From Fibrobacterota bacterium (lineage in GTDB: Bacteria; Fibrobacterota; Chitinivibrionia; Chitinivibrionales; Chitinispirillaceae), in contig PLTF01000060.1 in NCBI GenBank assembly GCA_003164335.1, positions 1-64,000 of the forward strand: DNA of 64,000 nucleotides. The letters run 5' to 3'. The position numbers and the translations under genes were made by a program. The notes under the pieces are model-generated. The model had not been told where the DNA came from. It saw only the letters and a program-made list of their open reading frames with translations, and did not search any database. This document shows positions 43,313 to 52,993 of the stretch, piece after piece. Position 1 is the stretch's first letter; the number at the start of each line of letters is the position of its first letter.

Positions 43313-44629
43313 TTGAAACGGGTGGCTATGCATACTTCAAAATCGCCGTTAGGGTATCCAAATGTTCTCGGAATGGTTATGGCGGGGGGTGAAGGATCGA
43401 GGCTGTACCCGCTCACTCAGGAGCGCGCAAAGCCCTCTGTTTATTTCGGCGGAAAATACCGCATCATTGATTTTGTCCTCAATAATTTTATCAATTCCGG
43501 CATTTTCAAGATAAAGGTTTTAACCCAATTCAAGTCCGATTCGCTAATCAAACACCTTACGGCGGGCTGGAACCTGAACCGGATGCTGGGACAATACATC
43601 GACCCCGTGCCGGCGCAGATGCGAACCGGAAAAAAATGGTACCAGGGGACCGCGGACGCGGTGTTTCAAAACATCAATCTGATTGAAGACGAAAACCCGG
43701 ATTATGTCGCGGTCTTCGGAGCAGACCATATCTATACCATGGACATCTCCCAGATGCTTGATTTCCACCGGCAAGTTGGGGCGGTTGCTACCGTTTCAGC
43801 GATTCCCAAGCCCCTCTGTGAAGCTTCCCAGTTCGGGATTATCGAAACCGATTCGAGCGGGCTTATGACCGGGTTTCAGGAGAAGCCCAAAAATCCGAAA
43901 TCGATGGCGGACCGGCCCGGCATGGCGCTGGTTTCCATGGGGAACTATATCTTCAATAAAAAATTCCTGGTCCGGGAGCTCTACAATGATGCCTCACTCA
44001 ATGTATCATCGCATGATTTCGGCAAGGATGTAATTCCCAAAATATTCCACGACTACCCCGTGTACGTTTACAACCTGGCGCATAATCTCATTCCCGGAGA
44101 GAGCCCGAATCCCAATGTCTATTGGGAGGATGTAGGAACTTTAGAGGCCTATTATGCGGCAAATATGACATTGCGGGAGGTTGTCCCCGTGATCAATCTT
44201 TATAATGAAGAATGGCCCATCCGCACGGCCGCGGGGCAGTCCCCGCCCGCCAAATTTGTTTTTGACGGCGAGGGACCGGAAAAAAGAAAAGGGGAGGCGC
44301 TCGACTCGATAGTTGCCGGAGGCTGTATCGTAAGCGGGGGGAAAGTCATCCGATCGGTTCTTTCCCGGGGTGTGCGGGTCGACAGTTTTGCGGTAGTGGA
44401 AGATTCGATTATCTTCCCGGACGTGGAAATCGGCGAAAAGGCTATGGTACGGAAAGCAATTATCGACCGGGGGGTACGGGTGGAACCCGGTGATAAAATA
44501 GGATATAATTTAGAAGAAGATGCCAAGCGGTTCTTCGTCAGTGAAAGCGGCATCGTAGTATTGAGTCACGCTTCGCGTAACCTGACGGTTGAATCCGGTG
44601 TTTTAAAAAAGGGTCAGAACGGAAAGTAA
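43313..44629 (+). CDS. glgC: glucose-1-phosphate adenylyltransferase
   Basis: A 438-residue enzyme. It makes ADP-glucose from glucose-1-phosphate and ATP, the first committed step to bacterial glycogen. The N-terminal pyrophosphorylase motif is VMAGGEGSRLYPLTQERAKP, followed by RIIDFVLNNFINSGI and WYQGTADAVFQN. A C-terminal left-handed beta-helix region follows. The start is TTG at 43313, supported by GAGGTGG 7 bases upstream; a later ATG at 43328 is possible but lacks a good site. It fits with the GH57 branching enzyme and DUF4912 gene at 31-33 kb. Confidence 0.93.
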   Translation: MKRVAMHTSKSPLGYPNVLGMVMAGGEGSRLYPLTQERAKPSVYFGGKYRIIDFVLNNFINSGIFKIKVLTQFKSDSLIKHLTAGWNLNRMLGQYIDPVPAQMRTGKKWYQGTADAVFQNINLIEDENPDYVAVFGADHIYTMDISQMLDFHRQVGAVATVSAIPKPLCEASQFGIIETDSSGLMTGFQEKPKNPKSMADRPGMALVSMGNYIFNKKFLVRELYNDASLNVSSHDFGKDVIPKIFHDYPVYVYNLAHNLIPGESPNPNVYWEDVGTLEAYYAANMTLREVVPVINLYNEEWPIRTAAGQSPPAKFVFDGEGPEKRKGEALDSIVAGGCIVSGGKVIRSVLSRGVRVDSFAVVEDSIIFPDVEIGEKAMVRKAIIDRGVRVEPGDKIGYNLEEDAKRFFVSESGIVVLSHASRNLTVESGVLKKGQNGK

Positions 44630-44657
44630 ACAGCAGGCGCGGACAGGATCTACAAAT

Positions 44658-45509
44658 ATGCAACTGACAACTGAGGCGCTCTATTTCCGGGATATCGGCC
44701 GGTTTAAGGTGCTCAGTGAGAAGGAGGAGCGGGATCTCGTTGTCAGGGTGCAGCGCGATGAGCCCGGCGTTGCCGACACGCTCATCAAGGCGAATCTTCG
44801 CTTCGTCGTCAGCGTAGCACGACACTACCGTGGACGGGGGGTTGCCTATCTGGATCTCATTAATGAGGGAAATATCGGCCTTATTAAGGCTGCAAAGCGG
44901 TTCAACCTGGCCATGGAAGTGAAGTTCGTTTCCTATGCGGTATGGTGGATTCGTCAATCAATGCAGAGGGCGCTTTTCGAACAAACCGGTCTCATCCGGA
45001 TTCCGGTCAACAAGATCGCAATGTTGCGGGATTTCAAACGGGCAATGGACCGGAGCGGGGGCGATTATCAGGGAACCCTTATGCAGGAAAAGTTCAGTCC
45101 CCATGAGGCCGACATCGTTGAAACGATGTCGAAAATCAAGGCCCTCTCCTTTGATACGCCCCTGAACCCCTCTCCGCGGGGCTCGGAAGACGGCAGCGAC
45201 GGAACAAAGACGCTTGCCGATATTCTCGGTGAAGAGCCGAACCAGGATGCCGATATCGACCGGAGGGAACTCAGCGTTACCATCGACCGTCTGTTGCGGG
45301 GGGTTCCCAATCGTGAAGAACGCATTCTGCGGATGTACTTCGGACTCAACGCCACCCGTCACTTTACTCTTGAGGAGATCGGCGTCGAGCTCAATCTCAC
45401 CCGGGACCGGGTACGACTGCTGCGGGACAAAGCGCTGCGCCACCTTCTCCGGAATCCGCTGACCCGGTCGCTCCTGTCCCCGTTTTTCGAGACCTTGAAA
45501 AGCGCCTGA
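44658..45509 (+). CDS. RpoD-like sigma-70 family factor (group 1/2 type)
   Basis: A 283-residue sigma factor without the large acidic N-terminal domain of RpoD. Region 1.2 is ALYFRDIGRFKVLSEKEERD. Region 2 is very well conserved (ANLRFVVSVARHYRGRGVAYLDLINEGNIGLI with the -10 recognition helix around SYAVWWIRQSMQRA). Region 4 ends with LTRDRVRLLRDKALRHL. It directs RNA polymerase to promoters close to the housekeeping type. The short length suggests an alternative factor or a reduced primary factor. It lies 29 bases after glgC. Confidence 0.9.
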   Translation: MQLTTEALYFRDIGRFKVLSEKEERDLVVRVQRDEPGVADTLIKANLRFVVSVARHYRGRGVAYLDLINEGNIGLIKAAKRFNLAMEVKFVSYAVWWIRQSMQRALFEQTGLIRIPVNKIAMLRDFKRAMDRSGGDYQGTLMQEKFSPHEADIVETMSKIKALSFDTPLNPSPRGSEDGSDGTKTLADILGEEPNQDADIDRRELSVTIDRLLRGVPNREERILRMYFGLNATRHFTLEEIGVELNLTRDRVRLLRDKALRHLLRNPLTRSLLSPFFETLKSA

Positions 45510-45518
45510 AACCGCACC

Positions 45519-46514
45519 TTGGAAAATATCGAGTTATCGACAGCAATCGGCGAAACCCGTCTGATGCCGGGATTGTTCACGGCAATCGGCGACCTGCTCG
45601 ATTTTCTCGAACTCGAAAGCGGTTCCGCACCGTACCCTATCTTCAATAGAACCACTCCTCTTCTTGTATCGCGAAACTTTGCCGCACGCATGCGCAAGAA
45701 CGACTGGTACGATCCCCTGCTTCTTCAGGTGCTGCCGCGATTTGAGGAAAGTATTGCACGGGAGGGCTTTGACGAGGATCCGGTGAGGGATCGTTCCGCC
45801 TCGGTTGTCCAGGGTGTTCTGCAGAAATACCGGGGGAGGGCACTGCTCCTGACATGCGGCAAATGCAGCATCCACTGCCGGTACTGCTTTCGCCGGAGCT
45901 CAAACCTTTCTGCCTGCGAAGGACCGGAAGCGTATGAGGAGGCCATCGGGTTTATCGAACGCAACGGCTCCCTGGCCGAGGTGATACTGTCCGGCGGCGA
46001 CCCGCTGTGTCTTCCGCCTTTGCAGTTTAAATGTCTTGCCGGTCGACTTGCGGCAATTGCGCACGTCAATACCATCCGCGTCCATACCCGGCTGCCGGTG
46101 GCCGATCCGGGGAAGGTGGCCGACCACCTTGAAACCTTTGAATTCCTGAGCAAGGTCAAGAATTGCATTGTGGTGATCCACGCCAACCATGTAGCGGAAC
46201 TCGAGGACGATTGCCCTGCTGCGCTCTCGGATCTCCGCTCAACCGGAGCCCTGCTTCTCAACCAGTCGGTTCTTCTGCGACACATTAACGATCGGGCAGA
46301 GGTACTTGCCGATCTTTCGAAGGCACTTCTCGATAACGGGGTCATGCCCTACTACCTTCACCAGCTCGACCGGGTGAAAGGCTCCTGGCACTTCGAAACC
46401 AGTATCGCGCGCGGCAGGGAACTCATGGGGGAACTCCGCCGAATGCTTCCAGGCTATGCATTGCCCCGTTACGTTCGGGAAATTGCCGGGGAGCAGGCCA
46501 AGATGCCGCTCTAA
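45519..46514 (+). CDS. EpmB-like radical SAM lysine aminomutase
   Basis: A 331-residue KamA-family enzyme. The radical SAM motif is CSIHCRYCFRR near residue 119. Its N-terminal segment (FAARMRKNDWYDPLLLQVLP, then GFDEDPVRD and QKYRGRALLL) follows the EpmB pattern rather than the longer lysine 2,3-aminomutase pattern. The C-terminal PRYVREIAGEQAKMPL carries the PLP-binding lysine context (GExxKxPL). EpmB makes (R)-beta-lysine for modifying elongation factor P. Neither efp nor epmA is in the window. The start at a TTG is uncertain. Confidence 0.85.
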   Translation: MENIELSTAIGETRLMPGLFTAIGDLLDFLELESGSAPYPIFNRTTPLLVSRNFAARMRKNDWYDPLLLQVLPRFEESIAREGFDEDPVRDRSASVVQGVLQKYRGRALLLTCGKCSIHCRYCFRRSSNLSACEGPEAYEEAIGFIERNGSLAEVILSGGDPLCLPPLQFKCLAGRLAAIAHVNTIRVHTRLPVADPGKVADHLETFEFLSKVKNCIVVIHANHVAELEDDCPAALSDLRSTGALLLNQSVLLRHINDRAEVLADLSKALLDNGVMPYYLHQLDRVKGSWHFETSIARGRELMGELRRMLPGYALPRYVREIAGEQAKMPL

Positions 46515-46536
46515 GGGAGAAGATGTCCTGAAAACT

Positions 46537-47622
46537 ATGGTCCCTTCCCTTGCAACCCTTATGCCTGATGCGGAAACCGTTCGCCGCAGGACGGCATGGA
46601 TCTGCGAACTTTTCCACCGCGCCGGTCTGGGCCGCTTATTCCTTTTGCAGCAGCGGAAGCGTGGGCGGATTCCCATCCTCGTCTATCACAGCGTTCAAGA
46701 CATTCCGGAACGGACCGGGCCTGAAAGCTGTTTTATGGCTATGGGGATGGTCGTGGAAAAAAACCGTTTCGAGGCACAGATGGGGTATCTTTCCCAGTAT
46801 GCCACCGTTGTTGGTCTTGAGGAGGTGGCGGTAAGCCTGAGCTGCCGAAAGCCGTTTCCTCCCGACGCAGTGGCCATCACCTTCGATGACGGATTTCACG
46901 ATAACTTCACCATTGTCGCGCCCATCCTGCGCAAATACGGGTTCAAGGCGGCATTCTTTCCCATCGGTTCATCAATTACCTCCTCGGGCTCACCCTGGCC
47001 CCATGGACTTTACCGGATTCTTGACGAAATGGAGTCAAAACCATTCCGGATCGATATTCCGGGGTTTCCGCGGATAAGCGGCAACCGACTGGGCGCAAGC
47101 GAAAAATTGCGGCTTGCCCGGAGACTGCGTCTGATTCTTGAGGCGCTTCAGGCAGGCGAACGGGAGGCGGCGATCCGCCGCATAAGCGATGCTCATGGGT
47201 TTTCGCCCGGGATTGCCGGCTGTGCAGGTCTTTTCATGACCGATGCCGAGCTGCGCCTTCTTGCCCGCGAGGGGCATACAATCGGCGCCCACACCATGAA
47301 TCATTGCCGTCTTACCGGCTTATCGGCCCGTGAGGCTGCCGAAGAAATAAAATTGAGCAGGGAATGTATCGCGACCTTCGGTGCCTCCGGTTTCACCGCA
47401 TTCGCTTACCCCTACGGCAGCCATGACAGCATCGTACGGCACGTGGTGCAGCAACAGGGTTTCACCTGCGCGCTGACAACAGCGGAGGGACTCAATGACC
47501 GGAAAACCGATCCTTTTGCCCTGCAAAGGATTTACATAGGAAACTTCGGCATCGCGGAATTTGAAACCCATCTCTCCGGGGCCGCAGCATTCCTGCTCCG
47601 CCTGGCACGAAAGTACTACTGA
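46537..47622 (+). CDS. polysaccharide deacetylase (NodB-type)
   Basis: A 361-residue protein from the ATG at 46537, the first good start after the preceding gene's stop; an ORF starting earlier overlaps it. The NodB-domain metal motifs are AITFDDGFHDNF (the first Asp pair), GAHTMNH (His-Cys-rich metal ligands), and FAYPYGSHD near the C-terminus. It is a probable zinc-dependent N- or O-deacetylase acting on a cell-surface glycan, perhaps exopolysaccharide. No signal peptide is obvious, so it may act on a cytoplasmic or lipid-linked intermediate. Its 3' end overlaps the convergent DUF4159 gene by 7 bases. Confidence 0.88.
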   Translation: MVPSLATLMPDAETVRRRTAWICELFHRAGLGRLFLLQQRKRGRIPILVYHSVQDIPERTGPESCFMAMGMVVEKNRFEAQMGYLSQYATVVGLEEVAVSLSCRKPFPPDAVAITFDDGFHDNFTIVAPILRKYGFKAAFFPIGSSITSSGSPWPHGLYRILDEMESKPFRIDIPGFPRISGNRLGASEKLRLARRLRLILEALQAGEREAAIRRISDAHGFSPGIAGCAGLFMTDAELRLLAREGHTIGAHTMNHCRLTGLSAREAAEEIKLSRECIATFGASGFTAFAYPYGSHDSIVRHVVQQQGFTCALTTAEGLNDRKTDPFALQRIYIGNFGIAEFETHLSGAAAFLLRLARKYY

Positions 47623-48317
47623 GCAGGGGCTTTTACCGGGCTCTTCGCATTGTCCCGTCGCTCGACCGGATTGAAAAACCATGCTACAAGATTGACTCCC
47701 ATGTCGAGGGCGGCCCGATGGAGCTCCGGAGGGTCGGGGTAGGTACCGATGTCCTCCATCCCATCACCGATGTCGGAGCTGAAGGCATAATACACGATCA
47801 GGCGACCTTCCCAGAAGATACCGTACCCTTTTGCCGGGAGCCCATCGTGCACATGGATTTTCGGGAGTCCCGGCAGCTTGTGTACCTTTGAATAGAGGGG
47901 ATGATCCGGAGGCACCTCGACCAGGGGATTTTCCGGGAAGAGTGCCTTCATCTCCCGCCGGAAGGCGGTATCCAGGCCATAGTCGTCATTGACAAGTAAA
48001 AACCCGCCGCCTGTCAGGCAGGCACGCAACCTGAGGCGCTCCTTTGCCGTGAAATGAACGTTGCCGTGCCCGGTCATATAAATAAAAGGATAACTGAACA
48101 GGCGATCATCCATGATTTCCACAACAGCGGCCGTATCGCAAATAGGAATGGCTGTTTCGGCGGCCACGGCCCGGGCAAGATTCGGCAGGCTTGAGGGACC
48201 GTTGTACCAATCGCCGCCGCCGCCGTATTTGAGTCGCGCAAGGGTGAAGGAGCATTCGGCGGAAGCGACGGTAACGGCCATAAAAATCGCAAGGAAGAAT
48301 AAATAGGGGCGAATCAT
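47616..48317 (-). CDS. DUF4159 domain secreted protein
   Basis: A 233-residue protein started at the ATG at 48317 (no strong ribosome site; a TTG at 48356 would add 13). The signal peptide is YLFFLAIFMAVTVASAE. The core has FTLARLKYGGGGDWYNGPSSL, IYMTGHGNVHFT and GGFLLVNDDYG, the DUF4159 pattern, a glutamine amidotransferase-like fold usually lacking a catalytic Cys. Homologues occur widely in planctomycetes and the FCB group, often near MoxR/BatA stress genes, but here it stands alone. No function is known. Confidence 0.82.
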   Translation of the reverse strand: MIRPYLFFLAIFMAVTVASAECSFTLARLKYGGGGDWYNGPSSLPNLARAVAAETAIPICDTAAVVEIMDDRLFSYPFIYMTGHGNVHFTAKERLRLRACLTGGGFLLVNDDYGLDTAFRREMKALFPENPLVEVPPDHPLYSKVHKLPGLPKIHVHDGLPAKGYGIFWEGRLIVYYAFSSDIGDGMEDIGTYPDPPELHRAALDMGVNLVAWFFNPVERRDNAKSPVKAPAQ

Positions 48318-48389
48318 GATGGAAAAAATACTGCATCCCGGAGGACGAATCTTCAAAAGCCCGATCCCGGGGAGACCGGAGATAATCTT

Positions 48390-50366
48390 TCATCTGGGGG
48401 CGGGTAATGCTCCCGGGAAGGAATCCGACGGGGCGGCTTTCAAACAAGCGACTGCTTTGGCACAGGCCCGGAGGGATAGCGAATCGTCCCTGTTCATCGA
48501 AAGCGCCATTTTCAGGTCGCGAACCGCGGCATTACAAAGTCCCTTCTGCAGAAAAGCGATGCCCCTGTTGGAATAAAGTGCTTCAGCATAATTCGGATCT
48601 TGTGCAATAACCGCGGATAAATCCGAGATAGCAGCGTCCCAGTTCCCAATGGTTGCATAGAGTATTCCCCGATTGGCGCACGCATTGAGGTTGGCAGGAT
48701 CCAGTTCAAGCGCCCGGGTAAAATCCGCAATGGCAAGATCGTATCGGCCGATGCTGCCATAGGCAATTCCCCTTTCATTATCAGCCAGCGGATGGCGGGC
48801 ATCAAGCGCCAATACCCTGGTAAAGTCGGCAATGGCCGGTTCATGCTTCCCCATATTTTCATATGCCAGGCCGCGGGCATTGCAGGCATTGACGTTTCCG
48901 GGGTCAAGCCGGATCGCCCGGGAAAAATCCTCGATTGCCAGGTCGTGAGCTCCGATGACCTCGAAAGCCGCAGCGCGATTTGCAATGGCACTGCCGTAAT
49001 CGGGCTTTAAAGCAATGGCCTTTGAAAAATCTTCGATTCCCTTATCGTATTGTTTTTTTTCGCAATAAGCAAGCCCGCGATTCATATAGCCCTGCAGTGC
49101 GGAATGCGGAAAATTATTGATGGCGTCGTTCCAGAGGCTGAAATTGTCTTCCCACACGCGGCAACGCTGAAAGGTCAGGCAGACCACTATAAACAATATT
49201 CCGAGAAGCAGAGTAAACCGCAGACGATATCCACGGCGGTTCTTTCCGGTCGATCGCAGGAAATGCTCTCCGGCCACTCCGCAAAGGAGAGCGAATCCGA
49301 TCATCGGAATATAGGAATACCGGTCTGCAACCATGGAAACCCCAATCGGGATAATCTGCAGAACCGGAAGAAGCGTAACGAGGTAAAAAAGCGATGCGAA
49401 CACGAGGGTTTTTTTCAGGGGGCCGCGATACAGGACGATTGCCGTACCGATCGCCAGCGTGACAACCGGAGCGAAGTACAGCCGCAGGGACAGGGCAGGG
49501 TCGTGGTTGAAGGGAAAGGGGTAAACCGCCGAAAGATGGACCGGGAGGATGAATTTAATGAGGTAAAAAACCAGCCCGTAAAATGGGACACAAAGACGCT
49601 GCACGGCCAGCATTGAAGGGTATTCGTGAACAGCCCCGGAGCCCCGTTGAATCATAAATGCCAGGATCGCAAATCCGGAGGCAGTGAAAAAAAACGGCAA
49701 TTTCTCAGCTATTCCCCGGAGCGAAAACCTCCTGTTGCCGAGGTAGTCGATGAGGAGAAGAGCGAATGGCTGACTGACGGCCATGGGCTTCGACAATAGT
49801 GACAGCACAAGCGAGAAGAAACAGAGAAAATAATACTGCAGGCCTTTTTTTTTCACAAATGTTACATACAGAAGCATCGAGAGGAGATAAAAGAAAGAGG
49901 AAAGGACATCTTTTCGCTCGGCTATCCAGGCCACGGATTCAACCCTGAGCGGATGGATTGCAAAAACCAGAGCGGCAAAAAGCGCTGCAGCCCGGCTTTC
50001 GGTCAGGCTGAAAACGAGCAGGAAAAGAATAATGCAAGTGCAAATGTGCACGAGGAGGTTCGTGCAGTGAAAGGCAGCGGGATTCAGGCCGAAAAAGTGG
50101 TACTCCGCCATGTACGTCAGCATTGTTACCGGCTGATAATTGCTTAAACAGGCGGAAGAAAATACCTTTTTAACATTCTCTATATTGAATACGCGTATAT
50201 CGCGATTATCGACGACCGACTGAGGATCGTCCCAGTTGGTGAACCCATTCCGCAGCGAGGGCGAAAAAGCAATCAGCGTTACGACCGCAATGAGCGCTCC
50301 GAAGAGTGCGGTACGACGGCCGTTTGTGTTCGAGGCCGACAATTTCACGATGGGGCGATGCGGCAT
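48390..50366 (-). CDS. TMTC-like integral membrane protein with six C-terminal TPRs
   Basis: About 658 residues from the ATG at 50366; the open frame extends 61 codons upstream and the start is uncertain. Residues 1-420 are a multi-pass domain with the signature FTNWDDPQSVVDN (DD loop) after helix 1 and AIHPLRVESVAWIAERKDVL, as in bacterial relatives of eukaryotic TMTC O-mannosyltransferases. The last 240 residues hold six consecutive tetratricopeptide repeats (for example GLAYENMGKHEPAIADF and ANRGILYATIGNWDAAI). Such proteins are presumed to glycosylate or scaffold periplasmic targets, but no substrate can be assigned. Confidence 0.82.
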   Translation of the reverse strand: MPHRPIVKLSASNTNGRRTALFGALIAVVTLIAFSPSLRNGFTNWDDPQSVVDNRDIRVFNIENVKKVFSSACLSNYQPVTMLTYMAEYHFFGLNPAAFHCTNLLVHICTCIILFLLVFSLTESRAAALFAALVFAIHPLRVESVAWIAERKDVLSSFFYLLSMLLYVTFVKKKGLQYYFLCFFSLVLSLLSKPMAVSQPFALLLIDYLGNRRFSLRGIAEKLPFFFTASGFAILAFMIQRGSGAVHEYPSMLAVQRLCVPFYGLVFYLIKFILPVHLSAVYPFPFNHDPALSLRLYFAPVVTLAIGTAIVLYRGPLKKTLVFASLFYLVTLLPVLQIIPIGVSMVADRYSYIPMIGFALLCGVAGEHFLRSTGKNRRGYRLRFTLLLGILFIVVCLTFQRCRVWEDNFSLWNDAINNFPHSALQGYMNRGLAYCEKKQYDKGIEDFSKAIALKPDYGSAIANRAAAFEVIGAHDLAIEDFSRAIRLDPGNVNACNARGLAYENMGKHEPAIADFTRVLALDARHPLADNERGIAYGSIGRYDLAIADFTRALELDPANLNACANRGILYATIGNWDAAISDLSAVIAQDPNYAEALYSNRGIAFLQKGLCNAAVRDLKMALSMNRDDSLSLRACAKAVACLKAAPSDSFPGALPAPR

Positions 50367-50661
50367 GGTGTCGAAGTGCCGGGCTTCCCGGCGGATTGCA
50401 GATATTCGGACCGATCTCATCGAAGGGTTATTGACCGGTAATCCGTCGTTATAAAGATACCTTGTGAAATAGAGTGCACGATGTTCGAATGAGGCACGAC
50501 CTCGGTGAGGAAGCCGCCTGCCGGGCATAAATCCCTTCGTCCTTACCAATTCTGTCCTATAAGTAGTATTTTTATTTCATCACTCTCTGAATCCACAATT
50601 TAATTTTAACTGCCTTTTGCCGCAGTATCCTGAAATACTATCCATTTTCCGGGAGTTTCGT

Positions 50662-51858
50662 GTGTACCGTACGATTTTTTATGTCCTATGCCTGCTTACG
50701 GGGCTTTCTGCCGCAATATCTCCCAACGACAGCCTGGCAGTGAAAGCAATCCTCGACGCGAACGGGATCAGCGGGGTAACGGTTGGAAGCGTCGTCGATA
50801 CCATTGACGGCAGGGTGGTATCCCTCCTTCTCTCATCGCGAAACATTCGCACGCTGCCCCCCGACATTGCAAAGCTTTCGGTATTGCGGCTCCTTGTGCT
50901 GGATCATAACGAACTTTCAACCCTGCCCGGGGAGATCGATTCCCTGCAGGAGCTTTTCGACCTGTCGCTATCGGACAACCTGCTGACAACGATGCCTTCG
51001 CATCTTGATGGGTTATCTTCGCTGGCCGTCCTCGCACTCGACCATAACCGCTTCACCCGTTTCCCCCGGGGTATTTGCGGACTGAAAGGAATTCAGGAAC
51101 TTACCCTTGCGAAAAACGACATCGATGCGATTCCTTCATGCATTGGCGAACTGCGCAGCCTTGCCATTCTGCATCTCGATTCCAACCTCATCGATGGGCT
51201 GCCCGCCGAGATCGGCGATTTGGCCGGTCTGCGGGTCCTTACCCTGAGCCACAACTCCCTGGCGGATTTGTCTGCCGCGGCAGGGGCGCTCAGCAACCTG
51301 GCAATTGCCGATTTTTCTTTCAATCGGCTGTCAACGTTGCCGAAGGAGCTGTTTTTCTGCACCAGGCTCACCGATTTATCCTTGAGCGGAAACAGCCTGA
51401 CCGTGCTCTCCCCGGATGTGAAGAATCTTAAAAACCTGCAGTTTTTTTCCGCCGATAGCAACGACATGACAAGTTTGCCGTCCGAAATCTCGCAAATTCC
51501 CGATCTGCAGGCGCTTTGGATTTCCGATAACCGGTTGACCGAGCTTCCCGCAGACCTCGGGCATTGTACAAAACTGAAGCTGCTGGATGCATCCATCAAT
51601 GTGCTTACCGGATTGCCGGCCGGCATTGCCGGCCTGCATTCCCTGCGCGCGCTGTTTCTGCAGCATAACCGGATCGATTCCCTTCCGCCCCGCATCGACA
51701 GTCTTTCCGGATTGCATCTGGAGGCGGGTTCTGTCCGCATGACAACGCTGGATATTTCAGATAACCGGCTCTGCGGGCTGAAGGGGGCAAAAAGGGACTG
51801 GGCCGATCGCTTCGATCCCGGGTGGGAATCAAAGCAAGATTGCTCAGGGAAGAGATAA
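50662..51858 (+). CDS. secreted leucine-rich-repeat protein
   Basis: A 398-residue protein from the GTG at 50662, which has GGGAG 6 bases upstream; a TTG at 50617 would place an odd extension before the signal peptide. The N-terminus is a signal sequence (FYVLCLLTGLSAAIS). At least twelve leucine-rich repeats follow with the consensus LxxLxLxxNxLxxLPxxI, for example LRLLVLDHNELSTLP and LQALWISDNRLTELP. The regular Leu/Asn spacing gives a solenoid likely to mediate protein binding at the cell surface. Partner unknown. Confidence 0.88.
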   Translation: MYRTIFYVLCLLTGLSAAISPNDSLAVKAILDANGISGVTVGSVVDTIDGRVVSLLLSSRNIRTLPPDIAKLSVLRLLVLDHNELSTLPGEIDSLQELFDLSLSDNLLTTMPSHLDGLSSLAVLALDHNRFTRFPRGICGLKGIQELTLAKNDIDAIPSCIGELRSLAILHLDSNLIDGLPAEIGDLAGLRVLTLSHNSLADLSAAAGALSNLAIADFSFNRLSTLPKELFFCTRLTDLSLSGNSLTVLSPDVKNLKNLQFFSADSNDMTSLPSEISQIPDLQALWISDNRLTELPADLGHCTKLKLLDASINVLTGLPAGIAGLHSLRALFLQHNRIDSLPPRIDSLSGLHLEAGSVRMTTLDISDNRLCGLKGAKRDWADRFDPGWESKQDCSGKR

Positions 51859-51862
51859 CCTC

Positions 51863-52975
51863 ATGGAAACGGGAACACCTTTGAAAAAAACAATCCTCTA
51901 TGACCGTCACGTCTCTCTCGGCGCAAAGATGGCGCCGTTCGGGGGCTACCTCATGCCGATTTCCTATAGCGGCATTCTCAATGAGCACGCAGCTGCACGG
52001 CAGGCCGTGGTGATTTTTGACACCTGCCATATGGGAGAATTCCGCATCAGCGGCCCGGGTGCGCTCGACGACCTGGAACAGGCGCTTTCCTGCGAGGTGG
52101 GATCTATCCGGACAGGCCGGTGCCGGTACGGGTTCATAACAAATGAAGCCGGCGGGGTCATCGATGACCAGGTGCTCTATCGCATGGGGAATGACGAGTT
52201 TATGATGGTGGTGAACGCTTCAACAAAAGAGAACGACTTCCACAGGCTGCAGAACAATTTTTCTTCCGGCACCCGGCTCGAAAACCTCTCGGCAAAGACC
52301 GGCAAACTGGATCTGCAGGGACCTGCCTCTGCCGGAGTGCTGAAGGAGCTGGTCGAACTTCCCATCGATGCAATGAAGTATTACCAATGGGCAAAAAATC
52401 GTTATCGCGGACAAGAGGTACTCATCAGCCGTACCGGGTACACGGGGGAACTTGGATTTGAAATTTATGCCGCCAACGATCTTACGGGTGTATTCTGGGA
52501 CGATTGTCTCGCCCATGGTGTCATTCCGGCGGGACTCGGCGCCCGGGATACCTTGCGGCTTGAAATGGGTTTCCCGCTCTATGGCCATGAACTGGACGAA
52601 ACCGGCAATCCGGCTGAATCCGGATACACCCGCGCCATTGCCGCAGAAAAACAGTTCACCGGTTCGGCGATCATACGCGATCCTGCCAACAGGAAGCGGA
52701 GCCTCGTGGGAATCCTCCTCGATGGGCGTCGCGCGGCCCGGCATGGCGATACCGTGATCGACGGCCAGGGTTGCGAAATCGGACGAGTCACCAGCGGATC
52801 GTTCTCGCCGTCGCTTTCATGTGCCATTGCACTCGGGTATGTTGCGGTCCGAGCCTCGACGATTGGGACGGAAGTTGGGATCCGGAGCGAACGGGGGATC
52901 CTTTCGGGGAAAATTACCGGGCTTCCATTTTATACCAAGGCTACCGGAAGGGCCGATTTGAAGGCCTGCCGGTGA
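51863..52975 (+). CDS. gcvT: aminomethyltransferase (glycine cleavage T protein)
   Basis: A 370-residue protein of normal GcvT length. The N-terminal MAPFGGYLMPISYSGI is the folate-binding start typical of GcvT, followed by FDTCHMGEFRISGP and the conserved RTGYTGELGFEIYA around residue 190, and GARDTLRLEMGFPLYGHELD. It moves a methylene group from H protein-bound aminomethyl to tetrahydrofolate. Neither gcvH nor gcvP is adjacent: a MITE-like repeat follows directly and then ribD converges. The rest of the glycine cleavage system is therefore probably elsewhere, and this copy may have been split off. Confidence 0.93.
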   Translation: METGTPLKKTILYDRHVSLGAKMAPFGGYLMPISYSGILNEHAAARQAVVIFDTCHMGEFRISGPGALDDLEQALSCEVGSIRTGRCRYGFITNEAGGVIDDQVLYRMGNDEFMMVVNASTKENDFHRLQNNFSSGTRLENLSAKTGKLDLQGPASAGVLKELVELPIDAMKYYQWAKNRYRGQEVLISRTGYTGELGFEIYAANDLTGVFWDDCLAHGVIPAGLGARDTLRLEMGFPLYGHELDETGNPAESGYTRAIAAEKQFTGSAIIRDPANRKRSLVGILLDGRRAARHGDTVIDGQGCEIGRVTSGSFSPSLSCAIALGYVAVRASTIGTEVGIRSERGILSGKITGLPFYTKATGRADLKACR

Positions 52976-52993
52976 GGACCACGATCAACCCCA

